This document shows positions 49,367 to 60,380 of a stretch of DNA of 64,000 nt, piece by piece; position 1 is the stretch's first letter, and the number at the start of each line of letters is the position of its first letter. The stretch is taken from contig OY723277.1 in assembly GCA_963210315.1 (NCBI GenBank), positions 1,922,001 to 1,986,000 of the forward strand, given 5' to 3'. Source of the DNA: Rhynchopus euleeides. Lineage: Eukaryota > Euglenozoa > Diplonemea > Diplonemida > Diplonemidae. A program made the translations under genes and the position numbers. The notes beneath the pieces were generated by a model. That model was not told where the DNA came from. It saw only the letters and a list, made by a program, of their open reading frames with translations, and did no database searches.

Positions 49367-50524
49367 ATGGCTCCGATGTTGATCGAGATTCTCACGGAGA
49401 TGAACTCCACCACACGGGAGGTGTCCGTGCACGACCCCGGCACTGTGCAGGACCTGCGGAAGAAGGTGGCAGAGGCATGGGGCATCAGCGGGTTCGCGAT
49501 GGCGATCAGCACCGGGCCCCTCGATGATGATGCGGAATTGCTGAGCGAGACTGGGCTCGAGGGCGGCGAGGTGGTGATGGTTACCATCTGCCCGAAGAAG
49601 GCGGCGGAGCTGCAGCTTGCGGAGCTGAACATCACGAAGCGTGCCGACCTCCGCCTGCTGGAGTTCGTCCGCAAGGGGGCGGCGGAACGCTGCGACGACG
49701 GGAGCATGCAGGACGAGACACTTTTCCTCAAGATGGAGCTGTGCATCCAGGCAGGCTTCCCTGTTGAAGACCGCCTCCTCATCATCGCAGCGAACACCGG
49801 CCACAAAGACACCGTCCGCTATCTCGCCCAACGGGGTGCAGACGTGAATGCCGCTGTCGGCCCACGCCACGAGACAGCCCTCCTCTCTGCAGCAAGGCAG
49901 GGCCTTGCCGGGATGTGCGAGGTGCTGCTCGAGATGGGCGCCCGCCCTGATGCGATTGACCCTGTCGGGAAGTCCGCCCTCCACTTGGCCGCCCAAGCAG
50001 GGCACACTGTATGTGTCGAGCTGCTGCTGCACAGCGGTGTGGATATCAACCTGAAGGACACACGCGGCTTCACGCCGCTGATGCTCGCATGCAACCAGGG
50101 GTATACAGCAGCAGCGCTTGCGCTCATCAAAGGCGGTGCGGATGTGTCGTGCGCCACACTCGACGACACGGCGCTGAAGATGGCAGCGCTGCACAGCAGC
50201 GCAAACACCGTCGCCGCCCTTCTGGAAGCGGGCTCCTCCGCCAACTTCACCGACAGCTCGGGCAAGACCATCCTGTGGTACACCGCGGCGCGCGGGGATG
50301 CAGGAGTGCTGCGTCTTCTCATCCAGCATGGCGCGGACGTCAACAAGGCTGACCTCAACGGCCACACGCCCCTCCTCGCAGCGGGGGGCAACGGGCATGA
50401 GGAGGCAGCGCGTGTCCTCCTGGAGGGCGGCGCCGACAAGTCCTTCCAGAATGTGGATGGGCACACCGCCTTCAGCCTCGCCACCATCGCAGGGTACGAC
50501 AAGCTCGCAGCGCTGCTGAAGTGA
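49367..50524 (+). CDS. ubiquitin-like + ankyrin-repeat protein 2
   Basis: 385 residues from the Met at 49367 (MAPMLIEILTEMN); an in-frame Met ten codons upstream is less likely. Residues 1-75 are the same ubiquitin-like module as in the protein at 36943. Linker ITKRADLRLLEFVRKGAAE. Then about eight ankyrin repeats (RHETALLSAARQG, GKSALHLAAQAGH, GFTPLMLACNQG, GHTPLLAAGGNGH), ending EEAARVLLEGGADKSFQNVD and one more repeat. At DNA level the ubiquitin-like part and linker are about 90 percent identical to the other gene, and the ankyrin part is much more diverged. A scaffold role is inferred. Confidence 0.82.
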   Translation: MAPMLIEILTEMNSTTREVSVHDPGTVQDLRKKVAEAWGISGFAMAISTGPLDDDAELLSETGLEGGEVVMVTICPKKAAELQLAELNITKRADLRLLEFVRKGAAERCDDGSMQDETLFLKMELCIQAGFPVEDRLLIIAANTGHKDTVRYLAQRGADVNAAVGPRHETALLSAARQGLAGMCEVLLEMGARPDAIDPVGKSALHLAAQAGHTVCVELLLHSGVDINLKDTRGFTPLMLACNQGYTAAALALIKGGADVSCATLDDTALKMAALHSSANTVAALLEAGSSANFTDSSGKTILWYTAARGDAGVLRLLIQHGADVNKADLNGHTPLLAAGGNGHEEAARVLLEGGADKSFQNVDGHTAFSLATIAGYDKLAALLK

Positions 50525-51210
50525 GGAGGCACTCACAACACCCCCGCCCCCCCACCCTGAAGGTGGCGGCAGGTGCACACCGCATCCGAGAGTCTCGAGA
50601 GTCTCGAGAGTCCCTACCAACAGGCTCTTCAGTTCAGCAAGGCCTCGCCCGACAGTTGGGGTCGGCTGGTGTGGCGCAGTGGGGGTGGGGTGGGTTGGAT
50701 GGATGGTTTTGTGTGTGCATCTTATTCATTTGCTTTTCAGCCCCCACCACCCCCCCCCCCCCCCCCTCACCCCTCCTCTACGCCTCCTCTCCCCGGTTCG
50801 CTCTTTTCGGAAGAGAAGCTGTCGTGCCTCGGGCGACGGCAGCCTCGGGAAGGGACGGTGTGGGGGGGAGGGGGGCTGATTTTCTTATGCGTGCATTCAT
50901 TTTTTTGGGCCCTTTTATAACACGGGGGAGCTGCTCGGGGCTGTTGGTTGTTGTCAGCAACAATGGCTCTGCTGCCACGTGCTGTTGTCGGAGAAGGGGG
51001 GGGGGGGTGGAGAAACGTGATGTGTTGCAGTGATGGTATAATTCTGAGGTTGATTTTTTTTTGCCCTCACTGACACTGATCCGTTTCTTTTGGGGGAGGG
51101 GGGCGGGATAGTCAACCAGGATGGTCCAGGGGTGGTGCCTCCAGCAACGGGTTCGTGGGGGCTGTGGGGGGTGGGGGGGGGGGGGGTCAGGTCGGGCAGC
51201 CTGACGCTGC
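50525..51210. other. gene-free region
   Basis: Only C- and G-runs (50750-50770, 51000-51010, 51175-51187) and three direct GAGAGTCTC-type repeats just after the ankyrin stop codon (50587-50612). Confidence 0.65.
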
Positions 51211-51218
51211 ACTGGCGC
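51211..51218. other. 8-bp target-site duplication (left) of hAT element 2
   Basis: ACTGGCGC, repeated at 52024-52031. Confidence 0.9.
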
Positions 51219-52023
51219 CAGGGTTTCCCCGACGTGGCTATTTAGCCATTTGGGCCAAATTTTAGGATTTTTCGAAAATCCGGCGATGGCTAAATAGCCA
51301 TGGGGTATTTTTTTAGGATTTTTCGGAGGTGGGCCACTAGGAGGGGGTCACAGAGGAGGGGTGGTCTAAAGGACTTGGGTAGGTCAGCCTGACGGAAGAC
51401 GACCGGGTAGGTTTTGCGTTGGCCGGAGGTATTTTTTGCGCACGCCACCTGTCGTACCACACGCCACGTTCATTCCTATCATCATGCACCCTTGCAGACG
51501 CACACGAGTACCTACTGTCCTGGTGCTTGACTGTCAACATGCCTCCAGAAAGGACGCAAAAGGATCGTGCGAGCTTTGGCTTTGCACCGAAGAGCAACAG
51601 CCGCGTGCAACTCTCCACACTCCGATTCGACTACGGAGCGAACTCAGGGGACCAGGCTGTGTTGCTTGCACAGTGCAAGGCCCGGAACCTGACATGGAAG
51701 AGGCAGTACGCTTCCCATGCTTTTATGCTCTCTGAGATCAAGGCGTCGGATCTCTCGAGCCAGCGGGTGTTGGCTGTGCCTCCTCCTCAAACGACGCCCC
51801 TCCGACGCTCAACTTCTCGTTCTGCTTCTCGTCGCGAAAAACTGATCATTTGAATTCTGGAGAGACGAGGTAGATAGAGCGTAGCGCCTCATGTGCGTAC
51901 GCACAAATTGGCCGAGGCCGAGCGCGCCGAAGGCGCGCGAGAAAATTTTTTTTAGGGGGGGTTGCAGACCAGACTGTTTTTAGCCACGACTTTTGGCCTC
52001 GGTGGCTATTCGGGGAAACCCTG
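51219..52023. mobile_element. non-autonomous hAT element 2
   Basis: An 805-bp element with perfect 14-bp termini CAGGGTTTCCCCGA/TCGGGGAAACCCTG and an identical 8-bp flank ACTGGCGC on each side. Subterminal ATGGCTAAATAGCCAT and GTGGCTATTTAGCCAT palindromes lie near the left end, and TAGCCAC/GTGGCTA motifs near the right. It includes the hairpin GCGCGCCGAAGGCGCGC at 51922-51938. A 144-codon frame at 51419-51853 (containing MPPERTQKDRASFGFAPKSN) looks partly protein-like but has no known domain; it may be a remnant of an element-encoded protein. Confidence 0.9.
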
Positions 52024-52031
52024 ACTGGCGC
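52024..52031. other. 8-bp target-site duplication (right) of hAT element 2
   Basis: ACTGGCGC. Confidence 0.9.
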
Positions 52032-54954
52032 TAGTTTTTTTTATAATTTTTCAAAGAACCCACACATAATGCATGCTCACTCCTGGCTGTCTATTCATGC
52101 CAGACTGTTTGTCGAAGTAAATTCCACATTCCTCACCACCCGCCTCTTTCCCCCTCCCCCACTCCATGCCAACTGGTTTCTGCTTTCCGGGGGACGGAGG
52201 AGATTTTGTCTTTCTCCGTGCCGGGAGCAACTATCCCTATCAATTTCGGGCTGCCGTTGCTTTTTTTTTTGTGCAAAACAAACTAGCAGGACGGCGAAAG
52301 TTGTCGTCCGGTTTTCAAAGGACAAAAAACGCAAAAAAAATCAACTAGCCCGCGAATCCCCATCTCTCCCAATCACATTTGGGCATTTCCCCCAAACACG
52401 CTTGCTTGCCACATCGAAAGAGTCAGTGGGAGCGCACGGCGCGCGCAGTGTGTTGTGAGAGAGCATCACAGAACCACTATCACAGCAATGCCCCTTTCAC
52501 AAGGGGGCACGACACACTGCCGCTCGTGCGCACAAACAAACCCCGGACTCTTTGTGAAAGGTAATCAACTCAGAATAACCCGAAACAAGCCCCCCCACAG
52601 GGATTGCTCGGAAAGCGTCAGCCTAAAAGCCAACAAAGAATCGTTCAAATCGCCAACACCTCCTCATCACCCCTCTCGGGGGTGTCTAAAGTTCAGACTT
52701 CTTGAGGGAATCTCGATACTCCCCCAGTCAGAGCAACAGGGAAATCCGGGACACCCCGCTCCCCCCCCCCCCCCCTCTCTTACCCTCCCAACGACCCCTC
52801 CCCATTGCGCCCCCCTTTTTGTGGCCGGGTTTGAGGCATAAGGCTGTCTTCGTTCTCGGCAAGTTTTCGGCAAAATTCGACGAGGTCATCAGCGCCAAAA
52901 AAACGCACCGTTTTCGGCACCGTCGCGAAGGACTTCTCCATAGGCATCGGCTCAGCCAGCCGTGTGCCTTGGCATATGTTCTCTCCGGCCCTGACGGCGC
53001 TCTCCCCCCCTTCACCTTGCCTCACTCCCTCCCGCTCTCCTTTTCTTTGAAAATCTTTCGCTCTCCCTCCCCTCCATGCGGCCCACACATGTGGTCCAGG
53101 ACTATTGTGAATCTATTTCTACATTCCTGCACTCCTTCTACCGCTTCGTTTTTCTCCTTCATGGTTCTTATTTCGCACACACCTTTGTGTGTGTGCAGGA
53201 AGCGTGCATGCAGCAAAATAAAGGTGCCACACAGCCCCAAAAAAAAAATGACACCTCCATCCCCTTCGGCCAGGCCAAACCCATGCGTCTTCAGGGGATG
53301 GTGTGTGTGGGCCATCGCAAGCAAACAGACTGCTGGCTGCTGCGATCAACCCGGTGGTGTGGCTCCTTTCTTTTCCTGCAGTGAAAACCACTCCTTCTTT
53401 ATATTCTTGCTGAACACGCATGGCGTGTACTGCGTCGTGCTCTGGAACACAGGCGATGGGGGGGGGGGTGTGGGCGTTTCTCCTTCGACATACCCCCCTC
53501 CCCCCTGTAATTCTACTGCACACTCCATTTATTCTGACCACATCTGGCTTTGGCGTACAAACAGCAACCCTCCTGTTTTCCTCTTCCTTTGCCCCTGCGT
53601 TTGTATTACACATTGCACTTTCAACTGCGCGCCTGCACAGTTGCATGTGTGCAGTGTTTAGATAACTGAGCTGCAGAGCTGCCATAGTGCGGCAAGACTG
53701 CTGTTATCCCAGAGCACAAATAGCCGGCACCCAGCCCCCGTGGGCTGTGCTGCACAGAATACAAACACCAAAGCGGGGCAAAGGCAGAGAGCCGCATCTG
53801 CCATTGTTTTACCTTTCTTTGGGCTCGTTGCCAAAAACTTTATATTGTTCCGAGCACTTTAAGGGATGTGCCACAGCGTTTCGATGAACGCCACACAACG
53901 TCCCAGCGCTCCTTTTTTGTGATTTACTCGGCTGTACTCTTATACATCAGCAAACCATTTGTCAAGTAAAATCAATGGCGAATACGCAGGGCAGTGCAGT
54001 TAGGGTGCGAATCCTGCTTGCATGCGAGCCTGTGTGCTTTCCTGTTCTGGGTGGGCCGGATTGTCGCCACGTGCTATTTGGCTCCACACCCCGGCATTGC
54101 GCAGTCTCATATGCAACGTGCCGGGTTTTTCTTTTGAGCGTATCCATGATGCGTATACTTGTAAGGGTTATTCCGACAACCCTGCTCCTCTCCAGCTCTC
54201 TCTCTCTCTCTCTCTCGTGCTCACATGTGACCCACACCCACACCAAGGCTCTTTGGGGTGGAAACGCCAAACGCATTGAATGGAACGAATGAACGAACCA
54301 CCCAAACTGTTTTGTCTTATTCCGGGAACCACTATGGCGAATCGTTTTATACCCCTGCACCCCCCCTCCCCCCCTCTTTCCCCCCCGCCCTCCACTTCCG
54401 CACCCCCAGCAGCACCAGCACACCCCTTTAGTTGTGCGCGACACACTTGGCCAGTTGTCGACCCGACCTGTCGAAGCCACACAGCCCATCGGGCGACCTG
54501 CGCCGTCTGCGTTCAACAGGGTGTTGGTGTATGGGTGTGGGTGGGGTGGGGGGTGATGGAGTCCGCATGCCCACACAGTGGAACCACATCGCGTGTTTGA
54601 GTGATTTTGTGAGGATCAATTTAGCACCGCAAGCAGGGCCCAGTCAGTGTCAACGTAGACAGGGTTGTCGACGACCGGAATGAAACCAGTGTCAAAAAGG
54701 ATAGCGATCTGCGCTTTGGGAAGCAACGGCAACATCACCGCAGCAAGGATTGCGAGGTGTTGCTTTTTGCTTTGCCCAGTTTTGGCGCACCCCGTGACAA
54801 ACAACAAGCCCCTATCTTTTTGTGAGAGTTGAAAACCCGAATCGCAATTCCGAAGGGATAATATATGCTTGCGAGACCTCATGTAAATATGCTCGCACAT
54901 GCGATGGGATCGTCCACCGTGCACAGGGGTGGGGAGGGGGGATTTTTTTTGACA

Positions 54955-55105
54955 TTTTTTTACCAGTCACGAGCGACGAAGCGTAGCGAAGTCGCGAAGT
55001 AACGGAGGAAATCGTACGACTGAAGCTTTATAAGGATCACCTTCATGCCACTTCACAGGGGCTTACACAGCCTTTGACACAGGAGTGTGCGCTCAACAAA
55101 ACCTG
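54955..55105 (-). repeat. dispersed repeat Q, closest relative of the 5728 copy
   Basis: It shares ACGAGCGACGAAGC, GTACGACTGAAGCTTTATAA, CACAGGGGCTTACACAGCC and AGGAGTGTGCGCTCAAC with 5728-5880 at high identity. A T-run precedes it (an A-run on minus). It is followed by three tandem GCCTGAC units. Confidence 0.65.
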
Positions 55106-55222
55106 ACGCCTGACGCCTGACATCTTGATTTTTGCCCCACCCCCACCACCACCCGGTTGCACAAACAAACACATTACGTACCGCCGGCTCCTTTTTCCTG
55201 CACCCCTCTTCCTCAGAACACA

Positions 55223-55238
<16 letters not shown>

Positions 55239-55268
<30 letters not shown>
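55239..55268. repeat. (CA)n microsatellite after a C-run
   Basis: C17 followed by about fifteen CA dinucleotides. Confidence 0.95.
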
Positions 55269-55269
<1 letters not shown>

Positions 55270-56062
55270 TTATCTTCTTCCACACCGAAACATACCATCC
55301 CAGAGGAATTCGGGGTCTTTCCTGTGTGGCTGAAATGTCGTAGTGTTGGAATCCTACCTGATCTTACATGTCACGCCTCGATCCCCTCACTCAGCAACAG
55401 CAGGTCTCGGGGGCGGGACCGCCCCTGCAAGCTTGGGTGTTCAGGGGGAGCGGGAGGGGCTGACTCTTCCCGAAACATTTTTTTCTGGTTGCGCAAACAA
55501 GAAAAAATTATTTGTTCTTTTGCTTTGCTAATCGTTCGGTGTCGTCAAAACTGGGAGGAGGGGAGGGGGGGTGGAGGTTGGGGTGGATACTCGCAATTCT
55601 CTGTGCCCTTTACTATGCCTTGTGTGCACACTGCGCTCAACCCCTATTTCTTCCGGCAGCGCCACTGCAAAGTTTTGCGTGATTCGGTTTGTTGGCCTGG
55701 ATCTGATCAGGTGTGTGAAAACTGGGGTGGGGGTGGGGCAGTCGTGGGGAACGTGGATGCGATTCCACATATTTCTGGGTTCCTCTGCTGTGGGCCAATG
55801 CTGGCCTCTGTTATAAACATGCAAATCGGCAGGCGCATGGGGCGGTGCCCCATCTCCTCCTCCACCCGCCCCTCACCCCACCGGGGTAGTTTTGGCAGTG
55901 CCACTTCGCGTCTGGAGGCCAAGCACCGCAATCAACAATGAGCTGCGGCTGCACTACTCCAACAAGAACCCAAATCAACGGTGTTTCCGCATCACCCACT
56001 GCCTCTGCCAACCCCCAACACAGACACACTCTCCCTGCAGGAAGGGACACACCGCAGCTGCG

Positions 56063-57718
56063 ATGTACCCCGCACACACAGGGCACGTTGTCACTGTGGG
56101 CGCGCCGCAGGTCCAACCCAAGACATGGGTGTTCCATGAGCCCATGGTGGTGATGCCCGTAGGCAACGTCGTGCAGGCCGCTGTCGCAATGGGGCCGTCT
56201 GCCTCCCCGCAGCGCACCGTGTCCTCCTCACCCGCATTCACGGAGCAGGATGCGAAGCGCACTGCGAAGCAGATTATGCGTGGCCTGGAGCACCGCCACG
56301 CCGCGTCGCCTGACGACGCGCGGCGCGAAGCGCAGCGCATATTTGAAAACATGCAGGGCGGGGAGGGCGACTACCTGGTGGACCTCCACGTCACCAGCAG
56401 GTCGGTGACGTGCACACGGCCGGCAGAGTCACCCCAGGCGAGCCAGCCGGGCAGCAGGCCCCGCATCCGGGATGCACACACGCACGACCCCAGCCTGGAG
56501 GCGGAGGTCGCCTCGCTGCGCCACCAGCTGGCAGCTGCAGGCCTGCGGAAGGACGTCGAGCTGGCTGAGGCCCGGCAGGAGCTGACGAATGCGACCGCCC
56601 TGCTGCGCCAGATGGGGCAGCAGAATATGGAGCTGCAGGCGCAGCTGGCGCAGCAGCAGCCGCCGCAGCAGCAGCAGCAGCAGCAGCGCCAGCCGAACCC
56701 CAAACGGGCGTCCACCACCATGCGCGATGTGTACGACACTAGCCCCGCCCCGACATTCATGTACCGCTCGCCGGCTCCGCCGGAGGCGGCGGCGCCGCCC
56801 CCAGCCTACGGGGGCTACCCGGTGGGCAGCCAGGCACACCCCCCGCCCCGCCCCTACTACAGTGGTGCGTCGTCTGCCCAGCGGGAGTATCCGTCGCAGC
56901 CGCAGGTCAGCAGGGAGCCTGATGTGGCGGTGTCGCGGAGGAGTTCGTACTTCACAGACCGTGCGCCGTCGGTGGCGTCGGATTGCGGTGCGACGGCGAA
57001 CCGGATGGGGCGGGGCAACACGGCGATCGCAGTGGACAACGATGAGGTGGAGCTGAGCTCCATGGGTGGGCACAGCGCGCGCAGCATCCGGTCCATCGTG
57101 CAGGAGGTGGTGTTGGGTGGTGTTGCGGATGATCAGATGTCGGTGCAGTCGTCTGTGAGGTCTGTCAGGTCGACCAGATCCGTCAAGTCGGCCAAGTCGA
57201 ATGCCTCTGCTGCCAGGGCAAGGATGGGGCGGCAGAACACCGCCATCGCGTGTGAGAATGACGAGGTGGATATCAGCTTCGACGGCGAGTCGCAGCAGGC
57301 GTCCCACTCCCCCCGGTCCACGCAGCCGCCCCCGTCCCCGCAGGGGGGGACGCAGCCGCAGTCGCAGCCGCAGCCCGCGTCTAGTCCCAGCGCATCGCAG
57401 GCACGCATGGGGAAGCAGAACACCGCCATTGCGTGTGACAACGATGAGGTGTCGATCAGCCTTGATGGCGACGATGCGCGCAGCATTGCCTCCAGCACAA
57501 AAGGGGGCACAGTCAAGCAGGACCAGCAGCCAGACCAGCAGCAGCTGCAACAGCCGCAGCAGCAGCAGCCGCCACCGCAGCAGGACCAGCAGCAACCGGC
57601 ATCGCAGCATTCCCCGACGAGCCAGGCTTCTGATGGCGGGGCTGCCAAGGCACGCATGGGGAAGCAGAACACAGCTATCGCCTGCGACAACGATGTTGCG
57701 AATATTGATGACCTCTAA
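56063..57718 (+). CDS. low-complexity protein with four RMGxxNTAIA motif repeats
   Basis: 551 residues from the Met at 56063 (MYPAHTGHVV). The same frame is open 57 codons upstream, but CCCTGCAG at 56033-56040 looks like an intron acceptor. Order: N-terminal 60 residues without known domain; helical region with DAKRTAKQIMRGLEHRH; coiled coil about 160-210 (LEAEVASLRHQLAAAGLRKD, LLRQMGQQNMELQAQLAQQ) followed by poly-Gln; Pro/Tyr-rich segment; then four copies of a conserved peptide, RMG-(R/K)-(Q/G)-NTAIA-(C/V)-(D/E)-N-D-(E/V)-V, at about 56998, 57218, 57402 and 57650, spaced by Ser/Arg-rich (SVRSVRSTRSVKSAKS) and Gln/Pro-rich linkers. Each of the first three is followed by a short acidic hydrophobic strand (VELSSM, VDISFD, VSISLD). 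I know of no named family for this motif. Confidence 0.75.
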   Translation: MYPAHTGHVVTVGAPQVQPKTWVFHEPMVVMPVGNVVQAAVAMGPSASPQRTVSSSPAFTEQDAKRTAKQIMRGLEHRHAASPDDARREAQRIFENMQGGEGDYLVDLHVTSRSVTCTRPAESPQASQPGSRPRIRDAHTHDPSLEAEVASLRHQLAAAGLRKDVELAEARQELTNATALLRQMGQQNMELQAQLAQQQPPQQQQQQQRQPNPKRASTTMRDVYDTSPAPTFMYRSPAPPEAAAPPPAYGGYPVGSQAHPPPRPYYSGASSAQREYPSQPQVSREPDVAVSRRSSYFTDRAPSVASDCGATANRMGRGNTAIAVDNDEVELSSMGGHSARSIRSIVQEVVLGGVADDQMSVQSSVRSVRSTRSVKSAKSNASAARARMGRQNTAIACENDEVDISFDGESQQASHSPRSTQPPPSPQGGTQPQSQPQPASSPSASQARMGKQNTAIACDNDEVSISLDGDDARSIASSTKGGTVKQDQQPDQQQLQQPQQQQPPPQQDQQQPASQHSPTSQASDGGAAKARMGKQNTAIACDNDVANIDDL

Positions 57719-59590
57719 GTGGGGGTAGGGGGCGTGGGGAGGAGTGGGCAGGGAGGAGGATGTGGTGGTCTGGGTCTGCACCGTCTTTGGTGTGGGCCGG
57801 GTTTGCGACACATCACAAACAGCAACCCGGCTTTCCTTGCTGTCCGGGGTTGGCAAGCGGGCGCTGTGGGCTGTCGACTGTATGAGCTGTGTGTGTGTTA
57901 CCAGCATGCCGACCCCCCGCCAGCACCGCTCTGCCTTCTCTCCTACCCGCTACTACGCTGTTGTAAAAAAGATGTTCAAACGTTTGTCTGAGGCAGAGTG
58001 GCGCGTGCTCCGGGGGCCTATATGCGTTTCAAGGGGAGGCCGCTGGCCTGCCCTTTCCAAAGTGCCATAGTCGACTGCGTTGCGAGCACAACCTCTCAAA
58101 ACAGTTCAGGCATCGGGTCTGTGGGATAGCCTGGCTCACACAGTGCCTGCGACTGTCAACAAAACGCTTCAAATGTGTGTGTGCGGGTCAGGCAGCACTG
58201 CACTGTGATATACGCTGATTGTCGATGCCTCTGCCCTTTCCCCTGTGTTTTTCCTCCGAAGGGCTCGTCACAGCGAGCAGCAGGAACCACATCCGCCAAC
58301 AATACAAAATGAGAGGGATTTCTTCCCCTCTCCTGAAAAAGGCCGATTTTCCCGCGGCACCTCCTGCCGCACTTGCAGGCGCTCTGCCTCATCCCCGAGG
58401 CAGATTCTCTTCCCCCCCCACCCCCCCCACCCCTCACAAACACCCAACATCTCCTGCGCCCACAACCCCTTGTTTGTACATTGTATCCAAAAAAAATCCC
58501 CCCGCATTTATTTTGTTCTGGGGTGTGTGTGGACAGTGGAGATCAGAGCGAAGAGCAGGGTGTCTTCAGTGGGGGTAGGGGTGTGTGACCAAGGCGAGCA
58601 GAGGGCCCCCCTCCAGGCCTACAGTGTGTCCTGCATTGCTGAGCGCCTTTGCTCAGCTGCGCAGAAGAAAAGTGCGGAAGTGTGAGCTGCGTGTGTGTGA
58701 TTCATAAGCTAGGCGATGCAAGGTGATGGGTCACACATGGGGTGTCTTTACACAACACCTGCATCATGAAGAGCGGGAGGGTTCGGTGTGTGTAAAGGTG
58801 TATTAAACACAGCTCGCTCGGTGCTGCCTCTACACCACAACACAATTGACGTGATTTTTACCACAACAGGGAACCTGTCAGTGTCAAAAAGATAGTAGGC
58901 AGCGCTTGGGCAACAAATTCAACCTCCTCATCAGGCTGCGGAGTTGCTTTTGTTTTGTCCGGATTTGGCGCCCCCCCCCCCCCCTTTATACCACAACAGG
59001 GCCTCTGTTCAGTGTCAAAGAGAAGCATAGCGGGAGCGGGGGGGTGGGGGGGGGGGTGGGTGGATGGGGCGGTGGGAGGGGGAGGGGGGCATATTCTGTT
59101 TGCCGCACAGCTTTTTTTTCGTCGGCGGCGCATGTGCATGTGTTCCTTTTATCCCCCCCCCCCCCCCCCCACATCCCGCAGTGCCCTCCGTAGCCTCCCT
59201 TCCCCCCCCCCCCCCCCCCTTCCCACCCTGCATAAAGAGCGAGAATGTCGGCTCTTCTGTACCTTGGTTTTTATCTACCTTATTATCCCCACCCCCTCTT
59301 CCATATCCCCAATCTCTCAGTGGCTCGGTGTGTCCGCACGTGGCTGTAACAGTCTCCCCGGCATGAAGGCCTTCAAATACCGCAGTGCTGTAGGCAGCTC
59401 GCCCGGCCCCCGCCCCTCCTCCCATCTCGCCCTCAGCTCCCCCAGCCCCCAGTACGCAGTTTTGAGGTCTGGCAAGCCCCTTCCCCCTCCTGTGCCCTTG
59501 ACGAGCACCAGGGAGGTGGTGCGGCTGAAAGGAGAGGTGTTGGTGTGGGTTCAAGTTGCGGGTGTATATGTTTGGCAGGCAGAGGATTCC
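57719..59590. other. gene-free region
   Basis: C- and G-runs at 58410-58430, 58971-58984, 59038-59060 and 59152-59220. Frames such as 58955-59596 are Pro/Ser-rich and unsupported. No repeats were matched elsewhere. Confidence 0.5.
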
Positions 59591-60380
59591 CAGTGATGAA
59601 CAAACCAAAACTCTAATATATACGCTATGCTGACACGTCGATACACGGCGTGCAGGAGGAGGACACTTGTGCTAACGACTGAGGCAAAACAACACACTGC
59701 CTTGACGCAGCGCACAATCGCGGATCACCTGGCAGGCAACTCTCTCAGATGTCACGATTTGCAGCAGGCAAGGCTGCAGCAGCCCAGTGATGAACAAACC
59801 AAAACTCTAATATATACGCTATGCTGACACGCCGACACACGGCGTGCAGGAGGAGAACATTTGTGCTAACGACTGAGGCCCCTATGGCTGCCTGTGGAGC
59901 GGGATGAAGGCAGTGCGATGCCTCAGGCCAGGAACGGATGCTGCGGACAAGCCCAGTGATGAACAAACCAAAACTCTAATATATACGCTATGCTGACACG
60001 CCGACACACGGCGTGCAGGAGGAGGACACTTGTGCTAAACGACTGAGGCATGCGGCTGCCTGTGGAGCAGAGGCGCAGCGCACCTGGCGTGCTGCTGTGG
60101 CACGCCTTCACAAGGCATCCTCCCTGTGTGGCCGTTCTGCTCTCAGGCAATGTGCAATCTGCCCGCCCCAGAGCCTTCCTTGGACACCAGAACACACACC
60201 CACATCCACCCCCTCGCCCCCCCGGTAAGGATGCAGCCGGCAAGCCCAGTGATGACCAAACCAAAACTCTAATATATACGCTATGCTGACACGTCGATAC
60301 ACGGCGTGCAGGAGGAGAACACTTGTGCTAAACGACTGAGGCCCCCCCACCCACCCCCCCATGGCTGCCTGTGGAGTGGA
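59590..60380 (+). repeat. four-unit tandem array upstream of the subtilase
   Basis: A block of about 95 bp starts CAGTGATGA(A/C)CAAACC, then AAAACTCTAATATATACGC and TATGCTGACACG, then CGGCGTGCAGGAGGAG and ACGACTGAGGC. It recurs at 59591, 59785, 59954 and 60247. The last three are followed by ATG(G/C)(G/C)GGCTGCCTGTGGAG-like sequence. Spacers of variable length separate the units. The AT-rich CTCTAATATATACG core could act as a promoter element; this is inference. Confidence 0.85.

Larger units (their letters stand above)
52032..56062. other. gene-free region, low complexity
   Basis: Pyrimidine-rich and C-run DNA with frames up to about 320 codons (52702-53661) whose translations are Pro/Ser/His/Cys-rich and lack domains. 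Contains a (CT)n run near 54197-54215, the Q repeat and the (CA)n run listed separately. No gene is supported. Confidence 0.55.

Noticed and set aside
52702-53661. 319-codon frame in a pyrimidine-rich region
   Set aside because: Pro/Ser/His/Cys-rich translation full of homopolymer runs, no domain, no conserved counterpart.
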